Notes: generated from the sequence alone by a model not told the origin. A DNA stretch of 32,859 nt from Thermoplasmata archaeon (GCA_030041075.1 JASHOP010000059.1:1-32859); one strand, 5' to 3'. Shown: positions 17,424 to 26,545, counted from the stretch's first letter. Translations and numbers: made by a program.

Positions 17424-17432
17424 AGCATTATC
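17424..17432 (+). promoter_or_regulatory. Candidate TATA box for small anchored surface protein
   Basis: agcattatc about 35-43 nt upstream of ATG 17467. Confidence 0.3.
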
Positions 17433-17466
17433 GGACCACCCGAGGTCGTACCCTCGAGTCCGCGCG

Positions 17467-17946
17467 ATGCCGAACCCGGAGTCCCCGCGAACCCGCAAGC
17501 CGAGCTCTCCGAAGCCGGGGGTCCTCAAGCCCGCGGCGCCCAAGCAGGGCCTGCGTCGCTGGACGTTGTCGTTCACGATCTCGGGCGTCATGATCGTGGC
17601 GGTCGTCGCCGCGTTCGCCGGGGTCCCCGTGGCCCAGTCGACGCCGTTCGCGTTCTCGATCACGAACCCGGGCAGCTCGATGACGCCCTCCAACCACACG
17701 ACCTCCTTCGCCCATGCCGGGACGATCGTGTTCACCTGGTCGAAGTCCGGGGCGAACGGCGTGACGTTCTCGGTCCGGGTCGCTTCGAGCGGCGCGCTCC
17801 TCTACTCGATGTCGGCGACCGTCGCGAACGTGACCCTCAGCGTGCACGCCGACACGCCGTACAAGTTCGGCGTCCAGACGCAGTACGCGACCACGGTCTC
17901 GGTCTCGGGGAGCCTCGACTTCAAGGCGCCGGTGCTCACCCTCTGA
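17467..17946 (+). CDS. Small membrane-anchored extracellular protein with basic Pro-rich cytoplasmic N-terminus
   Basis: MPNPESPRTRKPSSPKPGVLKPAAPKQGLRRW-TLSFTISGVMIVAVVAAFAGVPVA (TM)-beta-rich ectodomain, sequons NHTT and NVTL. Confidence 0.7.
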   Translation: MPNPESPRTRKPSSPKPGVLKPAAPKQGLRRWTLSFTISGVMIVAVVAAFAGVPVAQSTPFAFSITNPGSSMTPSNHTTSFAHAGTIVFTWSKSGANGVTFSVRVASSGALLYSMSATVANVTLSVHADTPYKFGVQTQYATTVSVSGSLDFKAPVLTL

Positions 17947-17999
17947 GCTCCGCGTGCCCGTCCCGCGTCCCTGCCCGCGGAGCCGGGGCGTCCTCCTTG

Positions 18000-18013
18000 T
18001 ATCGAAATCGATA
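18000..18013. promoter_or_regulatory. Palindromic operator/TATA overlap upstream of PadR gene
   Basis: TATCG-AAAT-CGATA inverted repeat (ttgTATCGAAATCGATAtag) about 30 nt upstream of ATG 18044. Confidence 0.55.
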
Positions 18014-18043
18014 TAGCCATCGAACGCCGGCGGGGGGCCGTCG

Positions 18044-18553
18044 ATGCCGGGGCGGATCATCGGCCTCTACGCCCTCGCGTTGATGGATCGGGACGGTCCG
18101 GTCTACGGCTACCTCATCTCCCGCCGGATCTCCGAGCGCACGGGAGGGGCCTGGAGCCCCGGGGCGGGGGCGGTCTATCCCGCGCTTCGGGCGCTCGTGG
18201 ACCGGGGCCTGGCCCGGAGCGGCGGCGGGGGCCGCCGGCGCGAGTACCGGATCACGGCGGCGGGCCGCGTCGCGCTGCGGCGGCTGCGGCGCGAGTCGCT
18301 CTCGGCGGGCCGTTCCGCACCCGACCTCAGCGTCCTCTGGGCGGACGTCGTGGGCCGGCGCGACCTCGGCCCGTTCCTCCTCCACCGGCTGCGCCGGACG
18401 ATCCGGGCGCTGGAGGCCCAGTCCGGGCGCCACGCGGAGTCGCCCGCGGCCCGCGCGCTGCGACGGAACGTGCTCCGCGAGCTCGCCGCCGCCCAGCGGA
18501 GGATCGCTGGCGACCGTCGCTCGCCCCGGGTCCCGGGGGAAGGATCCCGATGA
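18044..18553 (+). CDS. PadR family transcriptional regulator
   Basis: IIGLYALALMDRDGPVYGYLISRRISERTGGAWSPGAGAVYPALRALVDRGLARSGGGGRRREYRITAAGRVAL: classical PadR winged helix. Confidence 0.9.
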   Translation: MPGRIIGLYALALMDRDGPVYGYLISRRISERTGGAWSPGAGAVYPALRALVDRGLARSGGGGRRREYRITAAGRVALRRLRRESLSAGRSAPDLSVLWADVVGRRDLGPFLLHRLRRTIRALEAQSGRHAESPAARALRRNVLRELAAAQRRIAGDRRSPRVPGEGSR

Positions 18554-19554
18554 GCGCTCCCCCCGATCGGAGCGCCATCCTCGTGAACGACCTGTCGAAG
18601 CACTACGGCTCGCGCGACCACCCGGTCCGGGCTCTCGACCACGTCTCGCTCCGGATCCCGTCGGGGACCGTGTTCGGCCTGCTCGGCCCGAACGGCGCGG
18701 GCAAGACGACCCTCATCAAGGTCCTCACGGGGATAACCGACGCCACGGCCGGGGAGGCGAGCGTCGCCGGGTTCGACGTCCGGCGGCAGTCGATGGCGGT
18801 CCGCGCCCAGATCGGGTGGGTCGCGGCCGAGGTGATCCTCGACGACGACTTCAGCGCGCGGGAGAACCTCTGGTTCCAGGCGAAGCTCCAGGGTCTCAAG
18901 GGCTGGGAGTCGCGCGCCGAGGACCTGCTCGCGTTCTTCTCGCTCGCCGACCGGGCGGACGACAAGGTCGGCAAGTTCTCCACGGGGATGCGCAAGAAGC
19001 TCGAGATCGCGCTCGCGCTCCTCCACCAGCCGCTCGTGATCTTCATGGACGAGCCGACGATCGGCCTCGACGTCAGCACCCGGCGGATGCTCTGGGAGAT
19101 CGTGACCGGGGTCCACCGGGAGTTCGGCGTCACGGTCCTCCTCACGACCCACTACATCGAGGAGGCCGACGCGCTGTGCGACCGCGTCGCGATCATCGAC
19201 CAGGGGCGCATCCTCGCGGAGGGCACGCCGTCGGAGCTCAAGGGCCGGGTGAAGGCGGACGTCGTCGAGCTCGAGACCTCCGAGCCACTCGAGGCGGCGC
19301 GGCTCTCGGCGCTGCCGGGGGTCCAGGAGGTCCACGCCCAGGGCAACGACTGGACGATCCGCGTCGGCACGTCCGACGACTTCCTGCCGCGGCTGTTCGC
19401 GACGATCCGGCCCGACCGGATCCGGCGGATCAGCGTGGAGAAGCCGAGCCTCGAGACCGTCTTCCTCGAGGTGACCGGACGGAGGCTCGGCCAGGACGAG
19501 CCGATCCGCGACCTAAGGAAGTTCTACGCCCAGATGCAGAGGGCGCGCCGATGA
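18550..19554 (+). CDS. ABC transporter ATP-binding protein (DrrA/CcmA-like exporter type)
   Basis: Walker A GPNGAGKTTL, signature FSTGMRKKLEIALALLHQP, Walker B VIFMDEPTIGLD, switch TTHYIEEAD; ATGA overlap with padR. Confidence 0.95.
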   Translation: MSAPPDRSAILVNDLSKHYGSRDHPVRALDHVSLRIPSGTVFGLLGPNGAGKTTLIKVLTGITDATAGEASVAGFDVRRQSMAVRAQIGWVAAEVILDDDFSARENLWFQAKLQGLKGWESRAEDLLAFFSLADRADDKVGKFSTGMRKKLEIALALLHQPLVIFMDEPTIGLDVSTRRMLWEIVTGVHREFGVTVLLTTHYIEEADALCDRVAIIDQGRILAEGTPSELKGRVKADVVELETSEPLEAARLSALPGVQEVHAQGNDWTIRVGTSDDFLPRLFATIRPDRIRRISVEKPSLETVFLEVTGRRLGQDEPIRDLRKFYAQMQRARR

Positions 19555-20327
19555 GGATCCCGTGGAGCCCGTTCTGGGGCCTCTACTGGCGGGAGATCGT
19601 TAGGACGTTCCGCAACCCGTTCGTCCTCCTGATCACCGTCGTCCAGCCGTTCATGTGGCTCGCGTTCTTCGGCAGCAGCTTCTCGCTCCTGCCCGCGTCC
19701 GAGCTCGAGGGCCTGTTCGGGGCGTCGAACTACATCCAGTTCCTTCTCCCCGGGGTCCTGTCCACGTCGATGCTCACGGTCGGGATGTTCGGCTCGATGA
19801 GCACAATCCAGGACAAGCGGTTCGGTTTCATGAAGCGGATCCTGATCACCCCGACCTCGAAGGGGACGGTGTTCGTCACGAAGGCGCTCGGGTCCGCGTC
19901 GCGCGGGCTCGTGCAGTTCCCCGTGATGATCGCGGCGGCGCTCGCCTTCGGGGTCTCGTTCCACCTCTCGCCGCTCCAGTGGGCGGCCTGGGTCTCCGCG
20001 CTGATGCTCCTCGCGATCGGCTTCTGCAGCCTGTTCCTCGCGATCACCGCCCGTTCGACCGACTGGCAGACCCCGGGGGTGGTCTCGAACTTCATCACCA
20101 TGCCGCTCATGTTCGCGAGCGCGGCGCTGTTCGGCAGCAGCCACTTCCCGGTCTGGATGCAGACGATCTCGAAGGTGAACCCGATCACGTTCTCGGCGCT
20201 CCTCGGGCGCAGCTTCATGCTGGGCACCGCGACGAACTGGTGGGACCTCGGGTACCTCGCGCTGTTCTCCCTGACGATGCTGGGTGTCGGGTACTTCGTC
20301 TCGAGCCGCTGGCTCCGCGTCGAGTGA
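19551..20327 (+). CDS. ABC-2 type transporter permease
   Basis: MRIPWSPFWGLYWREIVRTFRNPFVLLITVVQPFMWLAFFG.. hydrophobic ABC-2 permease; ATGA overlap with ATPase gene. Confidence 0.9.
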   Translation: MRIPWSPFWGLYWREIVRTFRNPFVLLITVVQPFMWLAFFGSSFSLLPASELEGLFGASNYIQFLLPGVLSTSMLTVGMFGSMSTIQDKRFGFMKRILITPTSKGTVFVTKALGSASRGLVQFPVMIAAALAFGVSFHLSPLQWAAWVSALMLLAIGFCSLFLAITARSTDWQTPGVVSNFITMPLMFASAALFGSSHFPVWMQTISKVNPITFSALLGRSFMLGTATNWWDLGYLALFSLTMLGVGYFVSSRWLRVE

Positions 20328-20490
20328 GCGACCCGAAGAGGCGGCGAGGCGGGTCCGGTAAGACGAGGGGCATGGGACGCTGGGGGGCTGTGCAGCGGCA
20401 CCCTTTCGCCTCGTGCGAGCGGTGTCCCAGCCGTTCCACGCCCTGTTCGGACCGGCCCATGGTGGGCACCCTCCGAACCGTCCCGAACGT

Positions 20491-20498
20491 TCTTTAGG
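20491..20498 (+). promoter_or_regulatory. Candidate TATA box for 58-aa ORF / PaREP1-like gene pair
   Basis: tctttagg about 24-31 nt upstream of ATG 20522. Confidence 0.3.
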
Positions 20499-20521
20499 GC
20501 GGTATCGCCCTGCGGACGACG

Positions 20522-20698
20522 ATGACAGGGCCTCCCGCTGGGCTACCGTGGACGGACGTGACCGTCGGAACCCAGACCGTGAGCGTCTTCCGTGGCTTCC
20601 CCCGGCACTTCTACGCGCTGGACCCCACCACAGGCAGCGTGGTCAGCGGAACGACGCTGGACGCCGTGGTCGAGCGACTGAGAGCCCACGTCGGGTGA
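20522..20698 (+). CDS. Small hypothetical protein (58 aa), likely co-transcribed with downstream gene
   Basis: MTGPPAGLPWTDVTVGTQTVSVFRGFPRHFYALDPTTGSVVSGTTLDAVVERLRAHVG; below the track's length cutoff; stop is 5 nt before next ATG. Confidence 0.55.
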   Translation: MTGPPAGLPWTDVTVGTQTVSVFRGFPRHFYALDPTTGSVVSGTTLDAVVERLRAHVG

Positions 20699-20703
20699 TC
20701 CGG

Positions 20704-21108
20704 ATGGCGACCGAGACGCACCCGGTACCCGTGGGGGATGCGCTCCTGGGGGGAGCGAAAGAGTACCGGGAGGGGGCGGCCCAGCGGAACCGCCTCAAGG
20801 TACGAGAGGCGGCGGAGAAGGTGTGGCGGGCCGTCACCCAAGCGACCGACGCCTCCATTTACGGGGCTACCGGGGCGCGAGTGGAGTTCAACTCCGAGAG
20901 GCTCGAGGCTCTCGAGGAGATGGGACGAGGCGACCTCGCCGGTAGGGTCGCGGAGATCGCCCAGCTCGTCCATGGAGACTGCTTCTACCACGGCTACTGC
21001 ACCAACGTGGACGTCCGGATGGAGGAGGCGTGCCAGCTCGTCCAGGACATCACCGGCGATAGCTCGTACCGCGAGACCTTCCGAAGCGCGCTCCGAGGGG
21101 ACGCGTAG
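20704..21108 (+). CDS. PaREP1 / HEPN-like small helical protein
   Basis: MATETHPVPVGDALLGGAKEYREGAAQRNRLKVREAAEKVWRAVTQATDASIYG...AQLVHGDCFYHGYCTNVDVRMEEACQLVQDI; fits the PaREP1 pattern (EKAWxAxxQAxxA ... ALHxxFYE). Confidence 0.65.
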   Translation: MATETHPVPVGDALLGGAKEYREGAAQRNRLKVREAAEKVWRAVTQATDASIYGATGARVEFNSERLEALEEMGRGDLAGRVAEIAQLVHGDCFYHGYCTNVDVRMEEACQLVQDITGDSSYRETFRSALRGDA

Positions 21109-21261
21109 GGAGGCGTAGACCGCTGGCCGAGGTGAGCCGGCCGATCGGGGCCGCGGTCGCCCGTACGTCGTCCTCGCCCCGTTCGGTGGCAGCCCCATCC
21201 GGTCCGGAGGGCGACGACCCTGAAGGGACTCGGTGTCGCCGGATCCCCGGAGCGACTGGCG

Positions 21262-23667
21262 CTAGCCCGGCGCCGCCGCGCGAGCCTCGAAGTCGCGTCC
21301 TTCCCAGCGGTCCGACTCCGGCCAGTAGAACGTGAACCTCCACGAACGGTCGGGCCCTCGAAGCGGGGCGAGGTCGACGAACTCGAGTCCCAGGCCGGTG
21401 CGGCGGGACTCGAGGCTCTGGAGCGTCCCCCAGCCGTCGTCGCTCGCCCGCAGCCGGAACGGGGCTCCGGCGACGACCCGGAGGGTCGCTTCGGGGGGGA
21501 CCCGCGACGTCTGGCGGTTGAACGTCCAGTACTCGAGGGTCAGGGGCCGTCGCTCCCGGCCCTGGTACCGCTCCGCGACCGCCGGCACCCGATCGAACAC
21601 CGCTCCGTCGGCCGACGAACGCAGGAGCTCGAGGTACTCGGCGTGGGCCCACGCGAGCGGCATCGCCGCCTCCGTCGGCCGCCCGAGCTCGAGGTAGAGG
21701 GACGGGAGGTCCGGCCCGTCCCAGACCTGCTCCGTCACGAGGCCCGTGGTCGTCGCGAACCGCTCCATCGCCTCGAGGTACGGCGCGGGGTCGTTGCCGG
21801 CGGCGAGCTCGTAGTGGCCCCGCTCGCCGGTGAGCACCGGCCACCCCCGGCCCTGGCCCCAGTCCGTGTAGGGGCCCCCGTCGTCCCGCTGGCCGTACCC
21901 GTCGCGGTTGTACCGGCGCCAGACCGGTCCGAACGGCGTGTCGACCTTCAGGACCCGGTCGACGACGCGGAGGGAGTCGACGACGAGCGGATCGTCCGGG
22001 GCGCGGACGCCGTAGCGGACGAGGTCGAGGAACCCCGCGTCGACGATCTCGCTCGCGGGGAACGCGTTGGGGGTCCCGGGCGGAAGGTTCGGGAGCCAGA
22101 CGGTCCCGAGGTCGGGCCCCTCGTCCGGGACCGTGCTGTGGACCGACGCCGGCCGGACCCGGACGTAGTGGCGGGGGACCCCCTCCACCAAGGTCCCGCT
22201 CCGCGTGACGGTCCAGAGGTCGACGTGGGACTCGAGGAAGTCCGCGTAGTCCTGGATGAACGCCGCGGAGGCGGCGTCGCCGCCGGCCCGGACGAACCCC
22301 GCGGCGACGGTGAGCGCGGCGATGCTCGTCGCGATCGTCGACGGCGAGTAGCCCCCGACCTCCTCCCAGCGATCCTCCTCCGTCGCGGGACCGCGCTCGA
22401 TCAGGAAGCGGGCGCCCTGCCGGACCATCGGCTCGGGGTCGAAGCCGGAGTTGCCGCGCGTCTCCTTGAGCTTCGCGGCGAGCAGGATCGGAAGCGCGAC
22501 CTCGTCCAGCTGGACCCCGTGCCAGTACGGCGTGCCGTCGACCCAGAAGTTCTGCGGGAAGCCGCCGTCCGGCTTCTGCTGGGTCGCGAGGTAGACGAGC
22601 GCCCGGAGGGCCGTCGTCTCGGCCCCGGAGGCGAGGAGCCCCAGGGCGCAGTGCGCCATGTCCCGCGTCCAGACGAGGTGGTAGCCGCCCCGGTCCTCGT
22701 CGGTCTGGGCCGCCCCCCACGGGATCGAGAGGGAGGCGATGAACGCGCCCGGGAACAGCTTGTCCTCGTGGGCGAGCAGGGTGGCCCGGCTCGCGTGGTA
22801 GAGCCGGCCGCCGTCCCCCGAGCGCCGGGCGAGGGGGAGCTCGTGCGCAGCGGTCCGCTGCCACTGGTCGAGGAAGCGGCGGTGGTGGAGCTCGAACGGC
22901 GTGGCGAGCGACTGGTGGAGCGTCGTCACCGCCGACTGGATCGAGTCGCCGAAGGCGACGCCCAGGGTGAACTCGGTGACCTCCCCGACGGGGAGCTCGC
23001 CCGTCAGCGCGACGTTGCCGTCCGGCGCCCGGTCGAACTCCCAGGCCATCGACCCGTGCTGGGCGATGTCGGTGTAGCCGTCGCTCGCGCCGACGTACCC
23101 GACCGAGCTCCGGGCGAACGGAAGGGTGGCCATCACCGCGAGGGCGGTCCCGCCCTTCTCCGCGGCGAGCACGTGTCTTCCCAGGAGCTCGTAGACGGTC
23201 GCGTAGTTGCCCCAGCCGCCGACCTCGAGATGGGGCGCGACGAGCGCGAACAGGCGCAGCTTGCCGACGAGCTCCGGGTCGAGCACGTCGAGCTTCGCCC
23301 GGACGAGGAGGCACGGCTGGTGGGGGTCGGCGATCACCGACTTCACGAGGCGGAAGCGACCGCCCGGCTCCTCCGACCGGACCGTGAACCCGAGCGCGCG
23401 CTCGTTCGGGCGCTCGGTGGTCGCGTCGAGATGGCGCTTCTCCTCGAGGAACAGCGACCCGCCGTCGGAGAACAGGAACTCGAGGTCGCGAAGCTGCGGG
23501 CGGTCGATCCTCGGGTAGTAGACCTCGGTCACGATCCCGCGCCAGAGGGTGTACCAGAGGCGCGAGTCGGACGAGTAGGCGGTCCCGATGCCTTCCTTGT
23601 TGCTGTGCGACCACCGCGGCTCGATCCCCGGCCCGCCGAACGCGAGCCGATCCCCCCGGGGCTGCAC
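21262..23667 (-). CDS. Glucoamylase / glycoside hydrolase family 15
   Basis: LAFGGPGIEPRWSHSNKEGIGTAYSSDSRLWYTLWRGIVTEVYYPRIDRPQLRDLEFL..; SIPWGA..DEDRGGYHLVWTRDMAHCALGLLASG..; GTG start. Confidence 0.9.
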   Translation of the reverse strand: MQPRGDRLAFGGPGIEPRWSHSNKEGIGTAYSSDSRLWYTLWRGIVTEVYYPRIDRPQLRDLEFLFSDGGSLFLEEKRHLDATTERPNERALGFTVRSEEPGGRFRLVKSVIADPHQPCLLVRAKLDVLDPELVGKLRLFALVAPHLEVGGWGNYATVYELLGRHVLAAEKGGTALAVMATLPFARSSVGYVGASDGYTDIAQHGSMAWEFDRAPDGNVALTGELPVGEVTEFTLGVAFGDSIQSAVTTLHQSLATPFELHHRRFLDQWQRTAAHELPLARRSGDGGRLYHASRATLLAHEDKLFPGAFIASLSIPWGAAQTDEDRGGYHLVWTRDMAHCALGLLASGAETTALRALVYLATQQKPDGGFPQNFWVDGTPYWHGVQLDEVALPILLAAKLKETRGNSGFDPEPMVRQGARFLIERGPATEEDRWEEVGGYSPSTIATSIAALTVAAGFVRAGGDAASAAFIQDYADFLESHVDLWTVTRSGTLVEGVPRHYVRVRPASVHSTVPDEGPDLGTVWLPNLPPGTPNAFPASEIVDAGFLDLVRYGVRAPDDPLVVDSLRVVDRVLKVDTPFGPVWRRYNRDGYGQRDDGGPYTDWGQGRGWPVLTGERGHYELAAGNDPAPYLEAMERFATTTGLVTEQVWDGPDLPSLYLELGRPTEAAMPLAWAHAEYLELLRSSADGAVFDRVPAVAERYQGRERRPLTLEYWTFNRQTSRVPPEATLRVVAGAPFRLRASDDGWGTLQSLESRRTGLGLEFVDLAPLRGPDRSWRFTFYWPESDRWEGRDFEARAAAPG

Positions 23668-23780
23668 CGACCTGCCTCCGGGCCGGCGAGACGGACCGGG
23701 GCTTTCAACCTTAACGCCCCGACGCCACGGCCGCCGGCGCCGCCCGCCGGGCTTTTCCGACCCGGCGGGTACCGCGCGCC

Positions 23781-24635
23781 GTGGACCTCTGGGCCTGGGT
23801 GCTCCTGCTGGGGCTCACGGGCATCCTCGCGGGGCTCCTCGGGTCGTTGACGGGGCTCGGCGGGGCGGTCGTCGTCATCCCGGTCCTGATCGTGGGCTTC
23901 GGAGCGTCGTTCCCGGTCGCCGCCGGGGCGGGGCTGATCACCATCCTCGTGACGTCGTCGACGACCGGCGCGACGTACGTCCGCGACTACCTGACCGACC
24001 TTAGGATCGGGATGTTCTTCGAGATCGCCACGGTCCCGGGGGCGATCATCGGCGCCTCGGCGACCGTCCTCCTGACCCACGCGAGCCTCGACGACGCGCT
24101 CCTGGTCGCGCTCGGCATCGTCCTCCTCGCGATCATCCCCGGCAGCCTGCGGCGGCGGAACGAGGAGCTCCCCGCGGGGGTCGTGCCGGATCGCCGCTCC
24201 CAGCGGCTCGGGCTGGTCGGGGAGTACCACGACCAGGCGACCGACCGGGACGTCCGCTATGCCGCGGCGGAGACGAGCCCCGCGCTCGGGGTGATGTTCG
24301 GCGCCGGGATCGTGTCGGGGATGTTCGGCATCGGCGCCGGGGTGTTCAAGGTCCTCGCGCTCGACCACTACCTCCGTCTCCCGATGAAGGTCTCGACCGC
24401 GACGAGCAACTTCATGATGGGCGTGACGGCAGCGGCGGGCGCGGGGGTGCTGCTCGCCGCGGGCTACGTGAACCCGCTGATCGCCGCCCCGGCCGCGATG
24501 GGTACCGCGCTGGGGGCCTACTCCGGCTCGCGCCTCCTGCCGGGCCTTCGGAACCGGACGGTCCGCCTCATCCTGATCCCCGTCGTCGCCGTGCTCGGGG
24601 CCGAGACGATCCTCCGGGGGGTGGGGCTCCCGTGA
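23781..24635 (+). CDS. Sulfite exporter TauE/SafE family permease
   Basis: GxLLGSLTGLGGAVVVIPVL ... SGMFGIGAGVFKVLAL...STATSNFMMGVTAAAGAG: duplicated GxGGGxxxxP-like halves; GTG start. Confidence 0.85.
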   Translation: MDLWAWVLLLGLTGILAGLLGSLTGLGGAVVVIPVLIVGFGASFPVAAGAGLITILVTSSTTGATYVRDYLTDLRIGMFFEIATVPGAIIGASATVLLTHASLDDALLVALGIVLLAIIPGSLRRRNEELPAGVVPDRRSQRLGLVGEYHDQATDRDVRYAAAETSPALGVMFGAGIVSGMFGIGAGVFKVLALDHYLRLPMKVSTATSNFMMGVTAAAGAGVLLAAGYVNPLIAAPAAMGTALGAYSGSRLLPGLRNRTVRLILIPVVAVLGAETILRGVGLP

Positions 24636-25057
24636 CCGGCTCGGATCCGAGCGCCTCCTCGCGGCTTCCGTTCCGTCGGCGTCTCCCGGTCGACGCGCGA
24701 CGGTACATGGCGTGGGTCTTGCGGGCCGGTCTGCTCGTCTCGATCGCCCTGCTGGCGGGCGGGATCGCGGCCTACGTCGCCCGCCACCCCGGGGGCACCG
24801 TTCGGGAGATCCTCGCCACGAACCCGATCGCCGGCTACCTATCGCTCGGCGGGCTCGCCCACGGGATCGCGGACGGGTCGCCGGAGGCGATCCTCACCCT
24901 TGGGATCCTCGTGATCGTGGTCACGCCGATCGTGCGCGTAGCCTCCGGATTCTACTACTTCGAGCGGGGCGGGGAGCGCACGATGTCGATGGTGACGCTG
25001 ACGGTGCTGCTCCTGTTGCTGCTCGGCCTCCTCGTCCTGGGCCCGCTCGTGCGGTAG
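24632..25057 (+). CDS. DUF1634 domain membrane protein
   Basis: Three TM segments, RAGLLVSIALLAGGIAAY..ILTLGILVIVVTPIVRVASGFYYFERGGERTMSMVTLTVLLLLLLGLL; GTGA overlap with TauE gene, a common pairing. Confidence 0.8.
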   Translation: MTGSDPSASSRLPFRRRLPVDARRYMAWVLRAGLLVSIALLAGGIAAYVARHPGGTVREILATNPIAGYLSLGGLAHGIADGSPEAILTLGILVIVVTPIVRVASGFYYFERGGERTMSMVTLTVLLLLLLGLLVLGPLVR

Positions 25058-25079
25058 CGCGAGCGCGGGGGGGGCCGGC

Positions 25080-26471
25080 TCACGGCTTCGACGGCGTCGG
25101 GGCCCCGAGCTCCGCGAGCGCGCGGCGGACCTGCTCGAGCCCGAGGTCCGCCAGGGCCCGGGCGCGCGCGGCGTCCTTCGACTCGGCCGAGATCCTAAAG
25201 ATCGGCTCGGTCCCGGAGGGCCGGAGCAGGACCCAGCCGCCGTCGAGAAACGCCTTCACGCCGTCGATCGTCTCCGTGCGCTCCGCGCTCGATCCCATCG
25301 CCTGGGCCACGCGCCCGATCACCCGGTCCCGGTACTCGACCGGGCAGGCGACCTTCTCCCGCACGAGCGCGTAGCGCGGGACCTCGCCGAGGAGGTCGGC
25401 GAGGGGCCGCTCGGTCCGGGCGAGCAGGTCGAGGGTGGCGGCGGCGGACATCGCGCCGTCGCGGGCGAGCTGGAACGAGGGGAAGATCAGCCCGCCGTTG
25501 TCCTCGCCCCCGAAGATCGCCCGGTGCTCGCGCATCGCCCGGGTGACGGTCGGCGAGCCGACGCGGGTGTAGACGACCGATCCGCCGAGGGGTCGCACGC
25601 AGTCCTCGACCGCCTGGGAGGCGGTCACGGGCACGACGATGGTACCGCTGTGGTGGCGGGCGACCGCTTCCCGGGCGTGCAGGGTCAGCATCTGCTCGCC
25701 CGGGACGTACCGCCCCGCGGCGTCCACGAAGACGGCCCGGTCCGCGTCGCCGTCGTGCGCCACGCCAAGCGCGGCGCCGACGGTGGGGACGACCCGGCAC
25801 AGGTCCGCGAGGGCGGACTCGGTCGGCTCGGAGGGGCGGCCGGGGAACGTCCCGTCGACCTGGGCGTTCAGGGAGACGACGCGGCAGCCGAGGCGGCTGA
25901 GGAGGACCGGGCTGGTCGGGATCGAGGCGCCGTTGCCGCAGTCGAGGGCGACGGTGAGGCGCCGCGACCGGATCCGCTCGGCGTCGACCTGCTGCTCGAT
26001 GCCGGCGAGGTATCGGTCGGCACCCGCGTGGTCCTCCAGCACGGACCCCACCCGTGTGTACGGCACGGAGGGCGTCACGCCCCGGTCGACCGCGGTCTCG
26101 ATCGCCTCCTCGGTCTCCCGCGTCGCCTCAAGCCCGTCCTCGCCGATGCACTTGAGGCCGTTGAACTCCGGGGGGTTGTGGGACGCGGTCACGATCACGG
26201 CCATCTTCGCGCCCACGCGCGGAACGTTGTACTGGATCGCGGGCGTCGGCAAGAGGCCGAGATCGACCACGCGATGTCCGGCGAGCGCCAGGGTCGAGGC
26301 GACGATACGCGAGAACGCCGGGCTGGAGGTCCGTCCGTCCCGGCCCACCGCGACGGTCGCGGGCGGCGGCAGCACCGACCCGATCGCCGCGGCTACGCGC
26401 GTCACGAACGGCGCCGTGAGCGTCCGCCCGACGACCTCGCGGATGCCGTTCGTGCCGAACCACCGCGTCAT
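25080..26471 (-). CDS. glmM: Phosphoglucosamine mutase / phosphohexomutase (archaeal GlmM-like)
   Basis: RWFGTNGIREVVG; catalytic VTASHNPPEFNGLK; metal-binding DGDADR; RPSGTEPIFRI phosphate loop. Confidence 0.85.
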   Translation of the reverse strand: MTRWFGTNGIREVVGRTLTAPFVTRVAAAIGSVLPPPATVAVGRDGRTSSPAFSRIVASTLALAGHRVVDLGLLPTPAIQYNVPRVGAKMAVIVTASHNPPEFNGLKCIGEDGLEATRETEEAIETAVDRGVTPSVPYTRVGSVLEDHAGADRYLAGIEQQVDAERIRSRRLTVALDCGNGASIPTSPVLLSRLGCRVVSLNAQVDGTFPGRPSEPTESALADLCRVVPTVGAALGVAHDGDADRAVFVDAAGRYVPGEQMLTLHAREAVARHHSGTIVVPVTASQAVEDCVRPLGGSVVYTRVGSPTVTRAMREHRAIFGGEDNGGLIFPSFQLARDGAMSAAATLDLLARTERPLADLLGEVPRYALVREKVACPVEYRDRVIGRVAQAMGSSAERTETIDGVKAFLDGGWVLLRPSGTEPIFRISAESKDAARARALADLGLEQVRRALAELGAPTPSKP

Positions 26472-26514
26472 CGTGGACCGTGGGCTTGGAAGCCGTCGCG
26501 CGAGCGAGTACGAA

Positions 26515-26523
26515 TAGTTATGC
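26515..26523 (+). promoter_or_regulatory. Candidate TATA box for Mut7-C gene
   Basis: tagttatgc about 25 nt upstream of GTG 26546. Confidence 0.35.
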
Positions 26524-26545
26524 TCGGCGGGCCCCGGTCCGGGCC

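Noticed and set aside
18044-20327. PadR-ABC unit as a defence system
   Set aside because: Domains match ordinary ABC exporters; no nuclease, toxin or sensor domain is present.
21643-23850. 735-aa plus-strand ORF and other very long ORFs opposite clear genes (10419..12398, 15705..18083, 27213..30140, 14644..17424, 21050..23614)
   Set aside because: R/G/D/H/P-rich or repetitive translations in shadow frames of high-GC genes; recognisable families are on the alternative frame or strand.
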